Both the position numbers and the translations under genes were made by a program. Positions 15,665 to 24,329 of a DNA stretch of 64,000 bases are shown here, piece after piece. Position 1 is the stretch's first letter, and each line of letters opens with the position of its first letter. The notes below the pieces were generated by a model. The model was not told where the DNA came from. It worked only from the letters and a program-made list of their open reading frames with translations, and did no database searches. Origin of the DNA: Gp13-AA77 sp036521995 (GTDB taxonomy: Bacteria; Acidobacteriota; Terriglobia; UBA7540); contig DATDGR010000166.1 in NCBI GenBank assembly GCA_036521995.1, positions 1 through 64,000 of the forward strand, in the 5' to 3' direction.

Positions 15665-16657
15665 TTACCGTTTGACGAGCTTGGAAGCCAAGTCCTCCAT
15701 GATCTGCTTGCCGTGGAAACGGCCGTTCTCAATGAAGATCTCATTCGTGTTTCGGCCCGAGATCACCACGCCCGCCACGTAGAGTCCGGGCACGTTCGTC
15801 TCCAGCGTCTTCGGGTTGCACGCCGGCCGATAGCTGGTGGCGTCCACCTGCACGCCGGCCCGCTGCAGCAGATCGATGTCGGGATGATAGCCGGTAAGCG
15901 CGAAGACGAAGTCGTTCTCGAATACAGCGGACTCACCGTGCGCGCTCTCAACCCGAATCGAGTCTTCCTTGATCTCCGCGACTTTTGACTCGAAGCACGC
16001 CCGGATGGATTTTTCTTTGATGCGGTTGTCGATATCCGGCCGGATCCAGTACTTGATGTGCCGGCTCAGTTGCAGCTCCCGATGTACGATCGTGACCTCG
16101 GCGCCGTGCCGGTAGAGGTCAAGAGCGGTGATGGCTGCAGAGTTGGCGCCGCCAATCACGGTCACTTTACGTCCGTAGAAGGCATGGCCTTCGAGCGCAT
16201 AGTGCGAGACATTAGGGAGACCTTCCCCGGGAATACCGAGCCGATTGGGCCGGTCGTAGTAACCGCTGGCCACGATGGCCTTCCGGGCGCCGTATTCCGT
16301 GCGCAATCCGCTCGGGCTCTCGCTCTCAACCCGAAAAACGCCATCTTGGGCTTCGATGCCAGTCACTCGTTGGCTGTAACGAACCGGCAGCTTGTAGAAG
16401 TCAGCGGCGCGGCGATAGTACTCGAGCGCTTCGGCGCGCGTGGGTTTCACGTTGGTGCTTGGAAACGGCAGGTCGCCGATCTCAAGGCGTTCCCGCGTGG
16501 TGAAGAACGTCATGTTGGCGGGATAGCTGAAGAGCGAATTGACCAGGCACCCTTTTTCAACGATCAGCAGCCTCAGACCGGCGCGAACCGCCTCGATTCC
16601 GCAGGCAAGTCCGGTCGGTCCCGCTCCCACCACCAGCACATCGAGCGCTTCAGACAT
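15665..16657 (-). CDS. ypdA: YpdA-like FAD/NAD(P)H oxidoreductase, putative bacillithiol disulfide reductase
   Basis: A 330-residue flavoprotein of the thioredoxin-reductase-like YpdA family, which in Firmicutes reduces bacillithiol disulfide. It has an N-terminal FAD Rossmann motif (VVGAGPTGLACG), an NADPH site (VIGGANSAA) and the C-terminal FAD contact GLYVAGVV. There is no CxxC redox pair, as expected for YpdA and unlike thioredoxin reductase. The gene lies 22 bp downstream of a small conserved-looking ORF on the same strand. Whether this organism makes bacillithiol cannot be judged from the window. Confidence 0.85.
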   Translation of the reverse strand: MSEALDVLVVGAGPTGLACGIEAVRAGLRLLIVEKGCLVNSLFSYPANMTFFTTRERLEIGDLPFPSTNVKPTRAEALEYYRRAADFYKLPVRYSQRVTGIEAQDGVFRVESESPSGLRTEYGARKAIVASGYYDRPNRLGIPGEGLPNVSHYALEGHAFYGRKVTVIGGANSAAITALDLYRHGAEVTIVHRELQLSRHIKYWIRPDIDNRIKEKSIRACFESKVAEIKEDSIRVESAHGESAVFENDFVFALTGYHPDIDLLQRAGVQVDATSYRPACNPKTLETNVPGLYVAGVVISGRNTNEIFIENGRFHGKQIMEDLASKLVKR

Positions 16658-16679
16658 TCGATACCCCGCCCTATATTAT

Positions 16680-17066
16680 TCATTCCTCTCTGAGGAGACG
16701 ATCCACTTCCCTGCGGAAGCGCTCGTAAGCAGCCAGCAGATCCGGCGTGGCGGCGACAGATTGATTGTGCCACACAAACGACTTCCCGGCCTCGCGCTCC
16801 ACCAGCATCCCGATACCGTCGCCCATGAGGTAACCGCTCTGGCCGAAAGATTTAAGATGGCCATCAGCGGGGTCGATCAATGCCATGAAGCCCTCGCGCT
16901 CGACGCCGACATAGCGCTCAAAGCGTGGCAACGTCACAAAGCGAAATCCCGCTTCGAGGAGCTTCTCGAGCCTTGCGACTTGGGAAGGGGTCAACTCCAA
17001 GGATTCCGACTCCGCGAGACGAGGATTGGGCGCCCTCGCGGCGGGGAGGCGCTTGTGTGGGGGCAC
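16680..17066 (-). CDS. hypothetical protein upstream of the YpdA-like gene
   Basis: Soluble-looking protein of 128 residues with no signal peptide or membrane segment and no family that I recognise. It contains LTPSQVARLEKLLEAGFRFV, an amphipathic helix, then FERYVGVEREGFMALID and a predicted helical C-terminus (DLLAAYERFRREVDRLLRE). Gaps of 22 bp to the reductase gene and 55 bp from the esterase gene, all on one strand, suggest an operon. Its role may be linked to the reductase, but that is inference. Confidence 0.6.
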   Translation of the reverse strand: MPPHKRLPAARAPNPRLAESESLELTPSQVARLEKLLEAGFRFVTLPRFERYVGVEREGFMALIDPADGHLKSFGQSGYLMGDGIGMLVEREAGKSFVWHNQSVAATPDLLAAYERFRREVDRLLREE

Positions 17067-17121
17067 TCAACCGCCTTTGACAGGAGACGGAAATCTCATT
17101 GTCGGCGACGAGTCCAACTCC

Positions 17122-18054
17122 TCATTTCGCGAGCAGCCCTCTGCCTCGCAGCCAGTTTGCCAGGAGAGTAGGCCATTCGCCAAGGGCTGGATCACTCAGA
17201 TCCAAGCCGACGCCGTGCGGGCCCTTCTCGAAAATGTGCAGTTCAGCGGGCACGCCAGCTTTGTGCAGGGCTAGGTAGAAGGCAGCGCTATTCTCGGACG
17301 GAACGGCGGTATCGGCGCTCGTGCTGAACAGAAAGGTTGGCGGCGTCTGGGGCGTGACGTGAAGTTCGTTGGACAGATCCTCCAGCAGCATGGGATCGGG
17401 GTGGTCGCCGAGTAGAGCCTTGGCCGATCCCTGGTGCGTGTAGGGCGCCGTGAAGGAAATCACGGCATACGCCAGGATCAAGAAATCCGGCCGTGAGCTT
17501 GCCCGGTCAACGGGATCGGCCGCTGCGGGATTGCCACGATCAAAATGCGTGCCCGCTGTTGAGGCCAAGTGACCGCCTGCCGAGAAGCCCATCACGCCCA
17601 CGCGATCGGGAAGAATGTCGAACTCTTTCGCTCGTGTCCTCACCAGGCGGATGGCGCGCTGCGCGTCGCCAAGTTCGACGGGATGCCGGTAGCGGGGGCC
17701 GAGCCGGTATTTTAGAACAAATGCGGTGATGCCCAGAGCATTCAACCAGTCTGCCACCTGCCGTCCCTCGTGATTCGTGGCCAGGAATTGGTAGCTGCCG
17801 CCGGGCGCCACGATGACGGCGGTGCCGGATGCGGCGGGATTGAGAGGCGTGTAGAGCGTGAGGGTTGGCGTGTCGGCATCGCCGTTGCCCAGGGCTCCGG
17901 GCGCGCCATGCTCCCAAAGCTGGATCGTCCGGGGCTCCGCCACCAGATCAGCGCTCGCTCCGGCAGGAGCTTTGTTGCCTGGCTGCTGAGAATAGGCGAG
18001 CGCGGCGCACAGGGCTGACACCGTGAAGATGCCAAGCTTGCACACGATCTTCAT
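17122..18054 (-). CDS. exported alpha/beta-hydrolase, esterase of the BD-FAE/acetylxylan-esterase type
   Basis: A 310-residue secreted esterase with a signal peptide (CKLGIFTVSALCAALA). The mature part has an oxyanion-hole region (VIVAPGGSYQFLA), the nucleophile elbow GFSAGGH, and a late GPHGVGLD that supplies the histidine. Related enzymes deacetylate xylan or hydrolyse carbohydrate esters. The start codon overlaps the stop of the aminotransferase gene by 4 bp (ATGA), so the two are translationally coupled. That coupling to an aminotransferase is unusual for a plain polysaccharide esterase, and the real substrate could be a small metabolite ester. Confidence 0.85.
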   Translation of the reverse strand: MKIVCKLGIFTVSALCAALAYSQQPGNKAPAGASADLVAEPRTIQLWEHGAPGALGNGDADTPTLTLYTPLNPAASGTAVIVAPGGSYQFLATNHEGRQVADWLNALGITAFVLKYRLGPRYRHPVELGDAQRAIRLVRTRAKEFDILPDRVGVMGFSAGGHLASTAGTHFDRGNPAAADPVDRASSRPDFLILAYAVISFTAPYTHQGSAKALLGDHPDPMLLEDLSNELHVTPQTPPTFLFSTSADTAVPSENSAAFYLALHKAGVPAELHIFEKGPHGVGLDLSDPALGEWPTLLANWLRGRGLLAK

Positions 18055-19418
18055 GCGAACCCTTCCCGCCGGCTCATCGTGATGCGTCGCCCGCGCCGGC
18101 CACCCGTCAGGACGTTTCTCACGGCCTCGACGGTGGAGGCCACGTCCTCATCGGTGTGCGCCAGAGAACTCACCCAGTGGAGCGCCGCCGAGGGAGACGT
18201 ATAGACGCCGTGCTGGAAGAGCGCGAGCGCCAGCTTCCGGTATTGGCCGCGATCCACGGAGGCACAGAACTCGCGACAATCGCGGACCGCGGTCCGGTCC
18301 GTGAAGAGGATTTGAAGCATGGGGCCAACGCCTTGAGCGACGGCAGACGTTTCTGTCTCCCGAAACGCGGTGTTGAGCTGCCCGGCGAGATTCTCGCCGA
18401 TTCGCCAGAGGTGACGAAACGCTGCACCCTGGTCGCGCTGGAGTTCCTGCAGGCTGGCGCGGGCGGCGTGGAGGCCGAGGCGGGAGGCGTTTTGCGTGCC
18501 ATAGTGCAACACGCCACCCCAGGCAAAGCCGTCCATGATCTCCGCGCGTCCTGTGACGGCGGCCACGGGTAGCCCCGCTCCGAGCGCCTTGCCGAAGGTC
18601 GCAAGATCGGCCCGAATCCCATAGTGCTGCTGACAGCCGCCGGGCGCGATGCGGAAGCCCGTGACCGTTTCATCCAGGATCAGCAGAATGCCGTGGGCGC
18701 GCGTGAATTGGCGCAACCCTTCGAGATAGCCCGGACCCGGCGGGATCACGCCCATGTTCGCCATGATGGGCTCGGTGAGAACAGCCGCAATCTGGCCGGG
18801 GTGCGAGTCGATGGCGCGTTCGACGGCGGCCAGGTCGTTCCAGGGCACGACCACGGTATCTTCGAGGGCCCTGCGATTCAGACCGGAGCTGTCGGCGATT
18901 TTGACCGGGTCGTGAGCATGGCCGAGCGAGGCCGCAAGCTGCGGGTGGGAGTTCACCAGGACGTCGTCATACCAGCCGTGGTAGTGGCCTTCAAACTTGA
19001 TGAACTTGGGACGCCCGGTAAAACCGCGCGCCAGACGGATCGCCGCCATCACGGCCTCGGTGCCGGTATTGGCAAATCGCGCGCGCTCCGCGCCCGGGAC
19101 CATCTGCTGAATGATCTCGGCGACCTCGACCTCGATCTCGGTGGCGGCCGCGAAAAGCGTGCCCTCCGACGCCGCTTGCGCAATCGCCTCCACCACCTGC
19201 GGATGCGCGTGCCCGAGCGGCAGGGCGCCGTAGGCCATCATCCAGTCGGTGTACCGGTTGCCGTCAGCGTCCCAGACGTGCGAGCCGACGCCGCGCTGGA
19301 TGAAGAGCGGATAAGCGCCGTAATTCGCCGGTCCGCGCGAAGGTGAGCTTCCACCTTCGACCAGTGCCTTCAAAGCCCGCTCGAACAACCGCCGCGATCG
19401 TGTTGTGGCATACGGCAT
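18051..19418 (-). CDS. class III PLP aminotransferase, glutamate-1-semialdehyde aminomutase-like
   Basis: A 455-residue PLP enzyme. Features include the N-terminal PLFIQRGVGSHVWDADGNRY typical of class III/GSA-type enzymes, FANTGTEAVMAAIRLAR, the cofactor aspartate in ILDETVTGFR (Asp249) and the Schiff-base lysine Lys277 in TFGKALGAGLPV. It resembles GSA aminomutase, but the context (SDR, Rossmann dehydrogenase, esterase) is not haem synthesis, so it more likely aminates a ketone or aldehyde made by its neighbours. It overlaps the esterase gene by 4 bp and follows the SDR gene by 14 bp. Confidence 0.87.
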   Translation of the reverse strand: MPYATTRSRRLFERALKALVEGGSSPSRGPANYGAYPLFIQRGVGSHVWDADGNRYTDWMMAYGALPLGHAHPQVVEAIAQAASEGTLFAAATEIEVEVAEIIQQMVPGAERARFANTGTEAVMAAIRLARGFTGRPKFIKFEGHYHGWYDDVLVNSHPQLAASLGHAHDPVKIADSSGLNRRALEDTVVVPWNDLAAVERAIDSHPGQIAAVLTEPIMANMGVIPPGPGYLEGLRQFTRAHGILLILDETVTGFRIAPGGCQQHYGIRADLATFGKALGAGLPVAAVTGRAEIMDGFAWGGVLHYGTQNASRLGLHAARASLQELQRDQGAAFRHLWRIGENLAGQLNTAFRETETSAVAQGVGPMLQILFTDRTAVRDCREFCASVDRGQYRKLALALFQHGVYTSPSAALHWVSSLAHTDEDVASTVEAVRNVLTGGRRGRRITMSRREGFA

Positions 19419-19432
19419 GCCTGCCCCCCAAG

Positions 19433-20185
19433 CTACCGGCTGGCCAATCCTCCGGCCGTCTCAGCTCCATCGATGGTGTAGACCTGCCCGGTGATGTAAG
19501 CGGCGTCCTCCGAGGCCAGAAAGGCAAACAACGCGGCTACCTCTTCAGGCCGCGCGTGCCGCCGAAGAGGGATCTTCCGGTTCACTTCCTCCAGCATGGC
19601 GTCGGTATACTCCGCCCGCTGCATGGGCGTGAGCACGTAGCCCGGAGCGACCGCATTCACCCGCACCTTGGGTGCAAGCTCGAGGGCCATTGAACGCGTG
19701 AGCTCGATCACGCCGGCCTTGGAAGCGTTGTAGTCCGCATAATAAGGATAACCCACCATGCCGTTGGTGGAAGCGGTGTTCAGGATCACGCCGCCACCGG
19801 CCTCGATCATGTGGCGGGCCGCCGTCTGGGCCACATAGAAGTTACCGGTCAGATTCACGGCGCACACCTGGTCCCATTCCGCAGGCGTGATGTCGAGAAA
19901 ATTGTGGCGGATGCTGATGCCGGCGTTGTTGATAAGCACGTCGACTGCTCCCAGCAACCGCACCGCATCGGCGAAGGCCCGGCGGACCTCTTCGAGGCGC
20001 GAAACGTCAGCGGCTACCACACCGACGAGCGTCGGCAATTTGGCCGCGACATGCCGGTGGCCTTCGGCGTCGCGGTCGAGCACGACGACGCGCGCACCCT
20101 CCTCGAGAAAACGCTCCGCCGTGGCGGCTCCGATGCCGCTCGCGCCACCGGTGATCAACACCCGCTTGCCTTGGAGCCCGCGCAT
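19433..20185 (-). CDS. SDR-family oxidoreductase
   Basis: A 250-residue classical short-chain dehydrogenase: cofactor motif TGGASGIGA near the N-terminus, NNAGIS at the end of strand 4, catalytic Ser in NTASTNG, and YADYNASK supplying Tyr and Lys. The C-terminal ITGQVYTIDGAETAGG closes the fold. Arg and Asp after strand 2 (VVVLDRDAEG) suggest NAD(H) preference. The start codon abuts the stop of the upstream Rossmann gene with no gap. Substrate is unknown; an alcohol/ketone step before the aminotransferase is a reasonable inference. Confidence 0.9.
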   Translation of the reverse strand: MRGLQGKRVLITGGASGIGAATAERFLEEGARVVVLDRDAEGHRHVAAKLPTLVGVVAADVSRLEEVRRAFADAVRLLGAVDVLINNAGISIRHNFLDITPAEWDQVCAVNLTGNFYVAQTAARHMIEAGGGVILNTASTNGMVGYPYYADYNASKAGVIELTRSMALELAPKVRVNAVAPGYVLTPMQRAEYTDAMLEEVNRKIPLRRHARPEEVAALFAFLASEDAAYITGQVYTIDGAETAGGLASR

Positions 20186-21370
20186 TCACACCTCACGCCC
20201 TCCGGAGGACAATCGCGCGGCTCGCCAAGCCCGGTCGAGGTCAATTCCGGCCTTTCGGGCAAACTCGCCAAACTTCGCCATCAACTCCTGGGCGCGATCC
20301 TCTGCCTCGGCTGGCTTGAGCCTTTGCACGTTGTAACCGAGCACGCGCCGAAGAGCGGCGGCGTCCTCAGGGCAGAAGACCACCGAGCCGTCCTGCTCAA
20401 CGCGCTCGATGCCGTCAAACGGATGCGAAGCTTCGTTCAGCGCAATAGCGTCTTCACGGCTGAGCCCTGGGATTCGTGCCAACCGGATCTCGCCGCCGCG
20501 GATCACAATCGGGTATCCGCCCGGGAGGCCCTCTGGAGCCGGGGCGTGGAGCAAAGGCTGCTCGCCGGTCGCCAGCGCGCGGATCAGGCGCACGATCGAC
20601 CCCGCGGTCAGAAAGCAGGACGCGGGACCGAGCGGCAAGCGGCATGGGGTGCGAAGCAACTGCTCGCCTCCAGCCGCCTCGGTCACATCTTCGTTGCCGA
20701 GGTACACCCGAAGGAAGTAAGGAGGCAGGGGACCAGGCGCGCCTTCGAAGGCCGGCGCATGCAGCGCGTGGTGGGCCACCAGCACCGCCTGGACCCTTTC
20801 AACTGGCTGGTGCAGGCTCTCCGCCGCTGCGAAGCGCACCTTGGCCGCGATCTCATCCACGTTTCCCACGCCGCAAGTGGGCGCGAGGCCGAGCTTGCCG
20901 AGCGCCACGTTGACGACGTCGGGATAAGGCGCAGTTAGCGTGATACCCCGGTAATCCGCCGCGCGCAAGGCCTGCATGAGCTTCAGGGTGAGCGTGAGGT
21001 GGACCGGCAGCCAGACGCCGAACCGCGCCTTGCGCAAACGGGATGCCTGTTTCGGCGGCAAGAGCCCGTCCAGCCACCAGGTCTGCCGCGTGGCTGTGCT
21101 CAGGATGATCTCCGGATGCTCGCGCCGGACAGCCTCGGCTACCGCGTCCGGCTGATCGAGATCGAGCGGCGTAAACCCGATAGACGGCGCGTATCCCTGT
21201 GCGATCGCACCGAGCCGTGCCAGATTTGCTCGGAGCTCACCGCGTACAGCGTTGCGGCTGGCAGCCACAACGGGACCGAGGCCCGGTTCCCGCGCCAAAA
21301 GCTCGAGCACCGTGGTGCCGAGGTCGCCGAGACCAATCAGCAGGATTTTCGGCGCAGCGCCTGGGGTCAT
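20186..21370 (-). CDS. uncharacterised Rossmann-fold dehydrogenase with LDH/MDH-like features
   Basis: A 394-residue protein, first gene of the minus-strand operon. The N-terminus has a dinucleotide motif (GLGDLG, residues 13-18). Residues 147-204 read like the core of lactate/malate dehydrogenases: APYPDVVNVAL in place of NPVDVV, CGVGNVDEIAAKVRF in place of the GTxLDSxR segment, and VAHHALH where the catalytic GEHGDS lies. The C-terminal 150 residues are unlike LDH and could form a separate domain. It may also be filed as saccharopine-dehydrogenase-like. I do not know a characterised member. Confidence 0.65.
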   Translation of the reverse strand: MTPGAAPKILLIGLGDLGTTVLELLAREPGLGPVVAASRNAVRGELRANLARLGAIAQGYAPSIGFTPLDLDQPDAVAEAVRREHPEIILSTATRQTWWLDGLLPPKQASRLRKARFGVWLPVHLTLTLKLMQALRAADYRGITLTAPYPDVVNVALGKLGLAPTCGVGNVDEIAAKVRFAAAESLHQPVERVQAVLVAHHALHAPAFEGAPGPLPPYFLRVYLGNEDVTEAAGGEQLLRTPCRLPLGPASCFLTAGSIVRLIRALATGEQPLLHAPAPEGLPGGYPIVIRGGEIRLARIPGLSREDAIALNEASHPFDGIERVEQDGSVVFCPEDAAALRRVLGYNVQRLKPAEAEDRAQELMAKFGEFARKAGIDLDRAWRAARLSSGGREV

Positions 21371-21603
21371 CTCTCCTCCGTCAACTTAACAGTGGGAATT
21401 CGGGTTTTTAGTGGGCACCGGGGACGCGGGAACTCTGACCAGCGTGTGACCGGCGTCGTCGGCCGCGAGTAACTCACCTTGGTCGACCTCGGGCTTCGGG
21501 CCAACTCGGCTTGGCTCGGGCCGGCCGAGGCGTTGGCTTTGCCCCTGTTTCCAGTCCTTGGGTCCCGCCAAGCGGGAGGGTAGTCCGCCCCCTGAAACCC
21601 ATT

Positions 21604-21690
21604 CTCATTGACCGGTAACTTCAGCAGCCGATTTCGTATGAAATTGATTCTAAGGCACATCCCAGCTTTGTTTGTCAGGCCACGGCTCCA
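21604..21690 (-). repeat. dispersed intergenic repeat, 80-bp form (copy 1)
   Basis: Read on the minus strand, 21680 down to 21611 and beyond begins GCCTGACAAACAAAG, passes TGCCTTAGAATCA and ends TTACCGGTCAATGAG. It aligns without gaps to 45961-46040 on the plus strand, about 63 of 80 identical by my count. The core TTAGAATCA recurs at the other sites listed as this repeat family. It sits in the gene-free stretch 21371-21886 between two minus-strand genes; nothing else is recognisable there. Confidence 0.6.
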
Positions 21691-21886
21691 TGACCCATAT
21701 AACAGCTACCGCGTAGTACATCACAGACCTCGTCCGTGGTCAAGCCGGATTGGCCATGCCCTTTGGAAGTCCAGGACCCGGCACCCGATCCGGACCTCCT
21801 TACCCCATGACGGGATTTCGCTCGTTGAGCGCCGGCCAGAAGCCGCCCCGAAATGCTGGGGAGCGAGGCGCCGCGCTATCATCGGG

Positions 21887-22810
21887 TCAATGACTGGCCG
21901 GGACCAGCTCGCTCAACCGGGCAAGGTCGAGCACCATGTGACCTTGCGAGTCCACCTCGAAGGTTGGTACGAAGCGCGAGCCCCAAACGATTTCCTCGTG
22001 GCGATAAGAGTAACGCACGTGAACCGTCTGAAAGAACGTGTCGTCGAAGCCCTTGATCAGGATGAGAAACTCGGCTTCGAGTTCCGCCAGATGCTGGGCG
22101 GTCTTGCCCCGGAGCGGGCTCGTATCATTGATGGGGTGGACGATGGTCCACGCGAGCGGCAGAAACTGCACGCGGGCGCGCTCCAGCTCGAGTGGACTGT
22201 ATTTGCGCAGTGTCGTCCCGTCTGATCGCTCCACCGTCATCAGAAGCACTTGGGCCTCGAGCTCCATCAGGTTGTTGCTGCGCCGGTTGGCGATGCGGAA
22301 TTGCAAGCTGGCGCCGCTCTGATAGGGCGCGATGACCATCTTTGTACTGAAGGCGATGCGCGCCACCGGCCGGGAGAACCGGCCGAAGACGAGGCCCGTC
22401 GCCACAGCGAAGGCGAGCAATCCCAGAAGGGCTTCGAGCGTCGCCAGCGCATTAGCGGGAATACCCTCGGGATAGATGTTTCCGTAACCGACAGTGGTCA
22501 AGGTGTGAGCGCTGAAGAAGAAGGCGTTCAAGAAGCGCTCCAAGGCCGTGCCAGCCTCGGCGCCCCGCAGGTGTCCGATGCCAATCCCACTGTAAATAAG
22601 GGCAAAGACGAAGTTGATTGCAAAGTAGCCCGCGAAGATCCACACAAGGAAAACGGGCCAAGTGGCGTTGATCATGTAGAGGTAGGCATGCGCGTCCCGC
22701 CACGTCGTGCCCTGACGGTGGACGTTGAATTGTCCATCGGGGTTTATGATTCGTTTGAGGTTGCCGCGGTACTGCTGGGTAAAGCCGGGGTCGAAGGCTG
22801 GCTGGCTCAT
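21887..22810 (-). CDS. KirBac-type inward-rectifier potassium channel
   Basis: A 307-residue K+ channel of the prokaryotic Kir family, inner membrane, homotetramer. An N-terminal slide-helix region (WRDAHAYLYM) precedes TM1 (about 49-72). The pore helix and selectivity filter TVGYG (106-110) and TM2 (about 119-144) follow. A beta-sandwich cytoplasmic domain fills the rest (FRIANRRSNNLMELEAQVLL, then FDDTFFQTVHVRYSY). Length is normal for KirBac. It is divergent from rodA with a 98-bp shared upstream region that must hold both promoters. Confidence 0.95.
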   Translation of the reverse strand: MSQPAFDPGFTQQYRGNLKRIINPDGQFNVHRQGTTWRDAHAYLYMINATWPVFLVWIFAGYFAINFVFALIYSGIGIGHLRGAEAGTALERFLNAFFFSAHTLTTVGYGNIYPEGIPANALATLEALLGLLAFAVATGLVFGRFSRPVARIAFSTKMVIAPYQSGASLQFRIANRRSNNLMELEAQVLLMTVERSDGTTLRKYSPLELERARVQFLPLAWTIVHPINDTSPLRGKTAQHLAELEAEFLILIKGFDDTFFQTVHVRYSYRHEEIVWGSRFVPTFEVDSQGHMVLDLARLSELVPASH

Positions 22811-22908
22811 ATTTGCTGATAATAGTGGGAGCGGAAGGCACTGTCCAGTGGAGTGAAGCGGCGATGGGATTGGCCGTGGGCCGGAAGGTAGTATAATTTC
22901 GGCATCTT

Positions 22909-23997
22909 ATGCGGAAGGGTTTCAGTTTCCGGGACCTCGATTGGCTGCTGCTGGCGGTGGCCGTGGTTCTCGCTGGCTTGGGGGTAGTGGAAATATACAG
23001 CACCACAGCGCACTCTGTGCTCTCCGGTGAATACCGCAAACAGCTAGATTGGGTGATCGTCGGGGTGCTGGCGGCATTCGTGGTGAGTCAAGTGGACTAC
23101 CACCAGGTGGTAGAGCACGCGCCCGCACTCTACCTGACTAGCCTCGGGGCTCTGGCCGCGGTTCTGGGCCTCGGGCACGCGGTGGCCAAGACGCACCGCT
23201 GGCTGACGATCGGCGGCCAGAGTTTGCAGGTGTCTGAGCTGGTGAAGTTGATTATAATAGTAGCGGCGGCGTTCTATCTTGGCCGTCGGCCTCGAAAGCC
23301 AGTCGGATGGAAGGACTTGGGAGTCCTCGGTTTGATGGGTGGGGTACCGGCGGCGCTGGTAGCACTGGAGCCTGACCTTGGCACGGCGCTGACCTACCTA
23401 GCGATTGTAGCGGCGGGTGTCCTGCTGACCGGAATTCGAGCTCGCCACCTGGCTGCGCTTGGGCTTCTCGGAGCGCTGGCACTGCCGGTGGGCTGGCATA
23501 TAATGCGACCTTACCAGCGGGGCCGGTTGATGAGCTTTGCCCATCCCTCCGAGGACGCTCAGGGGTCCGGCTACCAGGTGACACAATCAAAAATCGCCGT
23601 GGGCTCGGGAGGGCTTTGGGGCAAGGGCCTGGGGAACGGCACGCAGAGCCAGCTTGGCTTTGTTCCCGTTTCCCACGCGGACTTCATCTTCGCCGCTTTC
23701 GCCGAGGAGGAGGGCTTCATGGGGACGCTGGTGGTGCTGTTGCTGTACCTCGTCCTCCTGTTGCGGTTGCTGGATGGGGCGCAGTGGGCCCCGGACCGAG
23801 TCGGAGCGTTTCTGGTAGCTGGGCTGGCGGCGGTGGTTTTCTTCCAGGTTGCTGTCAACGTTGGGATGATGATTGGCTGGCTCCCCATCACGGGGATCCC
23901 GCTGCCACTGATGAGTCAGGGAGGGTCTTCAGTTCTAGCAACCTTCGTTGGTCTGGGATTGGCGATGAGCGTTAAGAGACGCCGCTTCGTGAATTAG
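22909..23997 (+). CDS. rodA: RodA, SEDS peptidoglycan glycosyltransferase
   Basis: Polytopic inner-membrane SEDS protein of 362 residues that polymerises lipid II for the elongasome, with a class B PBP as partner. It shows KTHRWLTIGG with LQVSELVKL, ALVALEPDLGTALTYL (conserved region with the essential Asp), YQVTQSKIAVGSGGLWGKG, FAEEEGFMG and ITGIPLPLMSQGGSS, all SEDS landmarks. About ten membrane segments are apparent. RodA rather than FtsW is chosen from length, the GWHIMRPYQRGRLMSF segment and lack of a division cluster nearby. No mre or pbp genes are adjacent; an RNase E/G gene follows. Confidence 0.92.
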   Translation: MRKGFSFRDLDWLLLAVAVVLAGLGVVEIYSTTAHSVLSGEYRKQLDWVIVGVLAAFVVSQVDYHQVVEHAPALYLTSLGALAAVLGLGHAVAKTHRWLTIGGQSLQVSELVKLIIIVAAAFYLGRRPRKPVGWKDLGVLGLMGGVPAALVALEPDLGTALTYLAIVAAGVLLTGIRARHLAALGLLGALALPVGWHIMRPYQRGRLMSFAHPSEDAQGSGYQVTQSKIAVGSGGLWGKGLGNGTQSQLGFVPVSHADFIFAAFAEEEGFMGTLVVLLLYLVLLLRLLDGAQWAPDRVGAFLVAGLAAVVFFQVAVNVGMMIGWLPITGIPLPLMSQGGSSVLATFVGLGLAMSVKRRRFVN

Positions 23998-24329
23998 GCT
24001 GGACCGGCTCAGGGTTGAGAATTGAAAGCCTGAGGTTTGGGAAGTTGGGATTCTGGGTTTAACGCGGAGGGTGCCGGGTTTCCAAAGCGAGACCGGGCGA
24101 ACCGGTCGCAGTTCGAAGGTTTTCAAGCAAGGCGGACGAGGTCAGTCCGGAGGGTCGCGGGGCGACCATCGAATGACCGAAGATCATTTGGCTGGGCTGC
24201 ATCACGTGGTGCGCAGGCGCCGGATGGCAGCCCCATTGGACGCGAGACCGCGGGTGACTCCCGTGCTGGAGAAAGCCGGTCGAAACCCGGCGGCGAACGG
24301 CTCGCAGTCCTTTACAAAAGGAGTTTTCC
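23998..24329 (+). promoter_or_regulatory. structured 5' leader upstream of the RNase E/G gene
   Basis: The 332-bp gap holds no gene but several perfect short stems: GGGCTGC with GCAGCCC enclosing about 26 nt near 24193-24232, a CGGG/CCCG hairpin near 24252-24265, and GCCGG/CCGGC closing a GTCGAAA-containing loop near 24276-24292. The start codon is preceded by AAAAGGAG. RNase E genes in other bacteria autoregulate through structured leaders, so this is a candidate cis-regulatory RNA. I see no match to a known riboswitch. Confidence 0.35.

Noticed and set aside
24190..24310. Cobalamin or other riboswitch in the RNase E/G leader
   Set aside because: Stems are present but conserved boxes of cobalamin, TPP, SAM and Moco riboswitches are absent.
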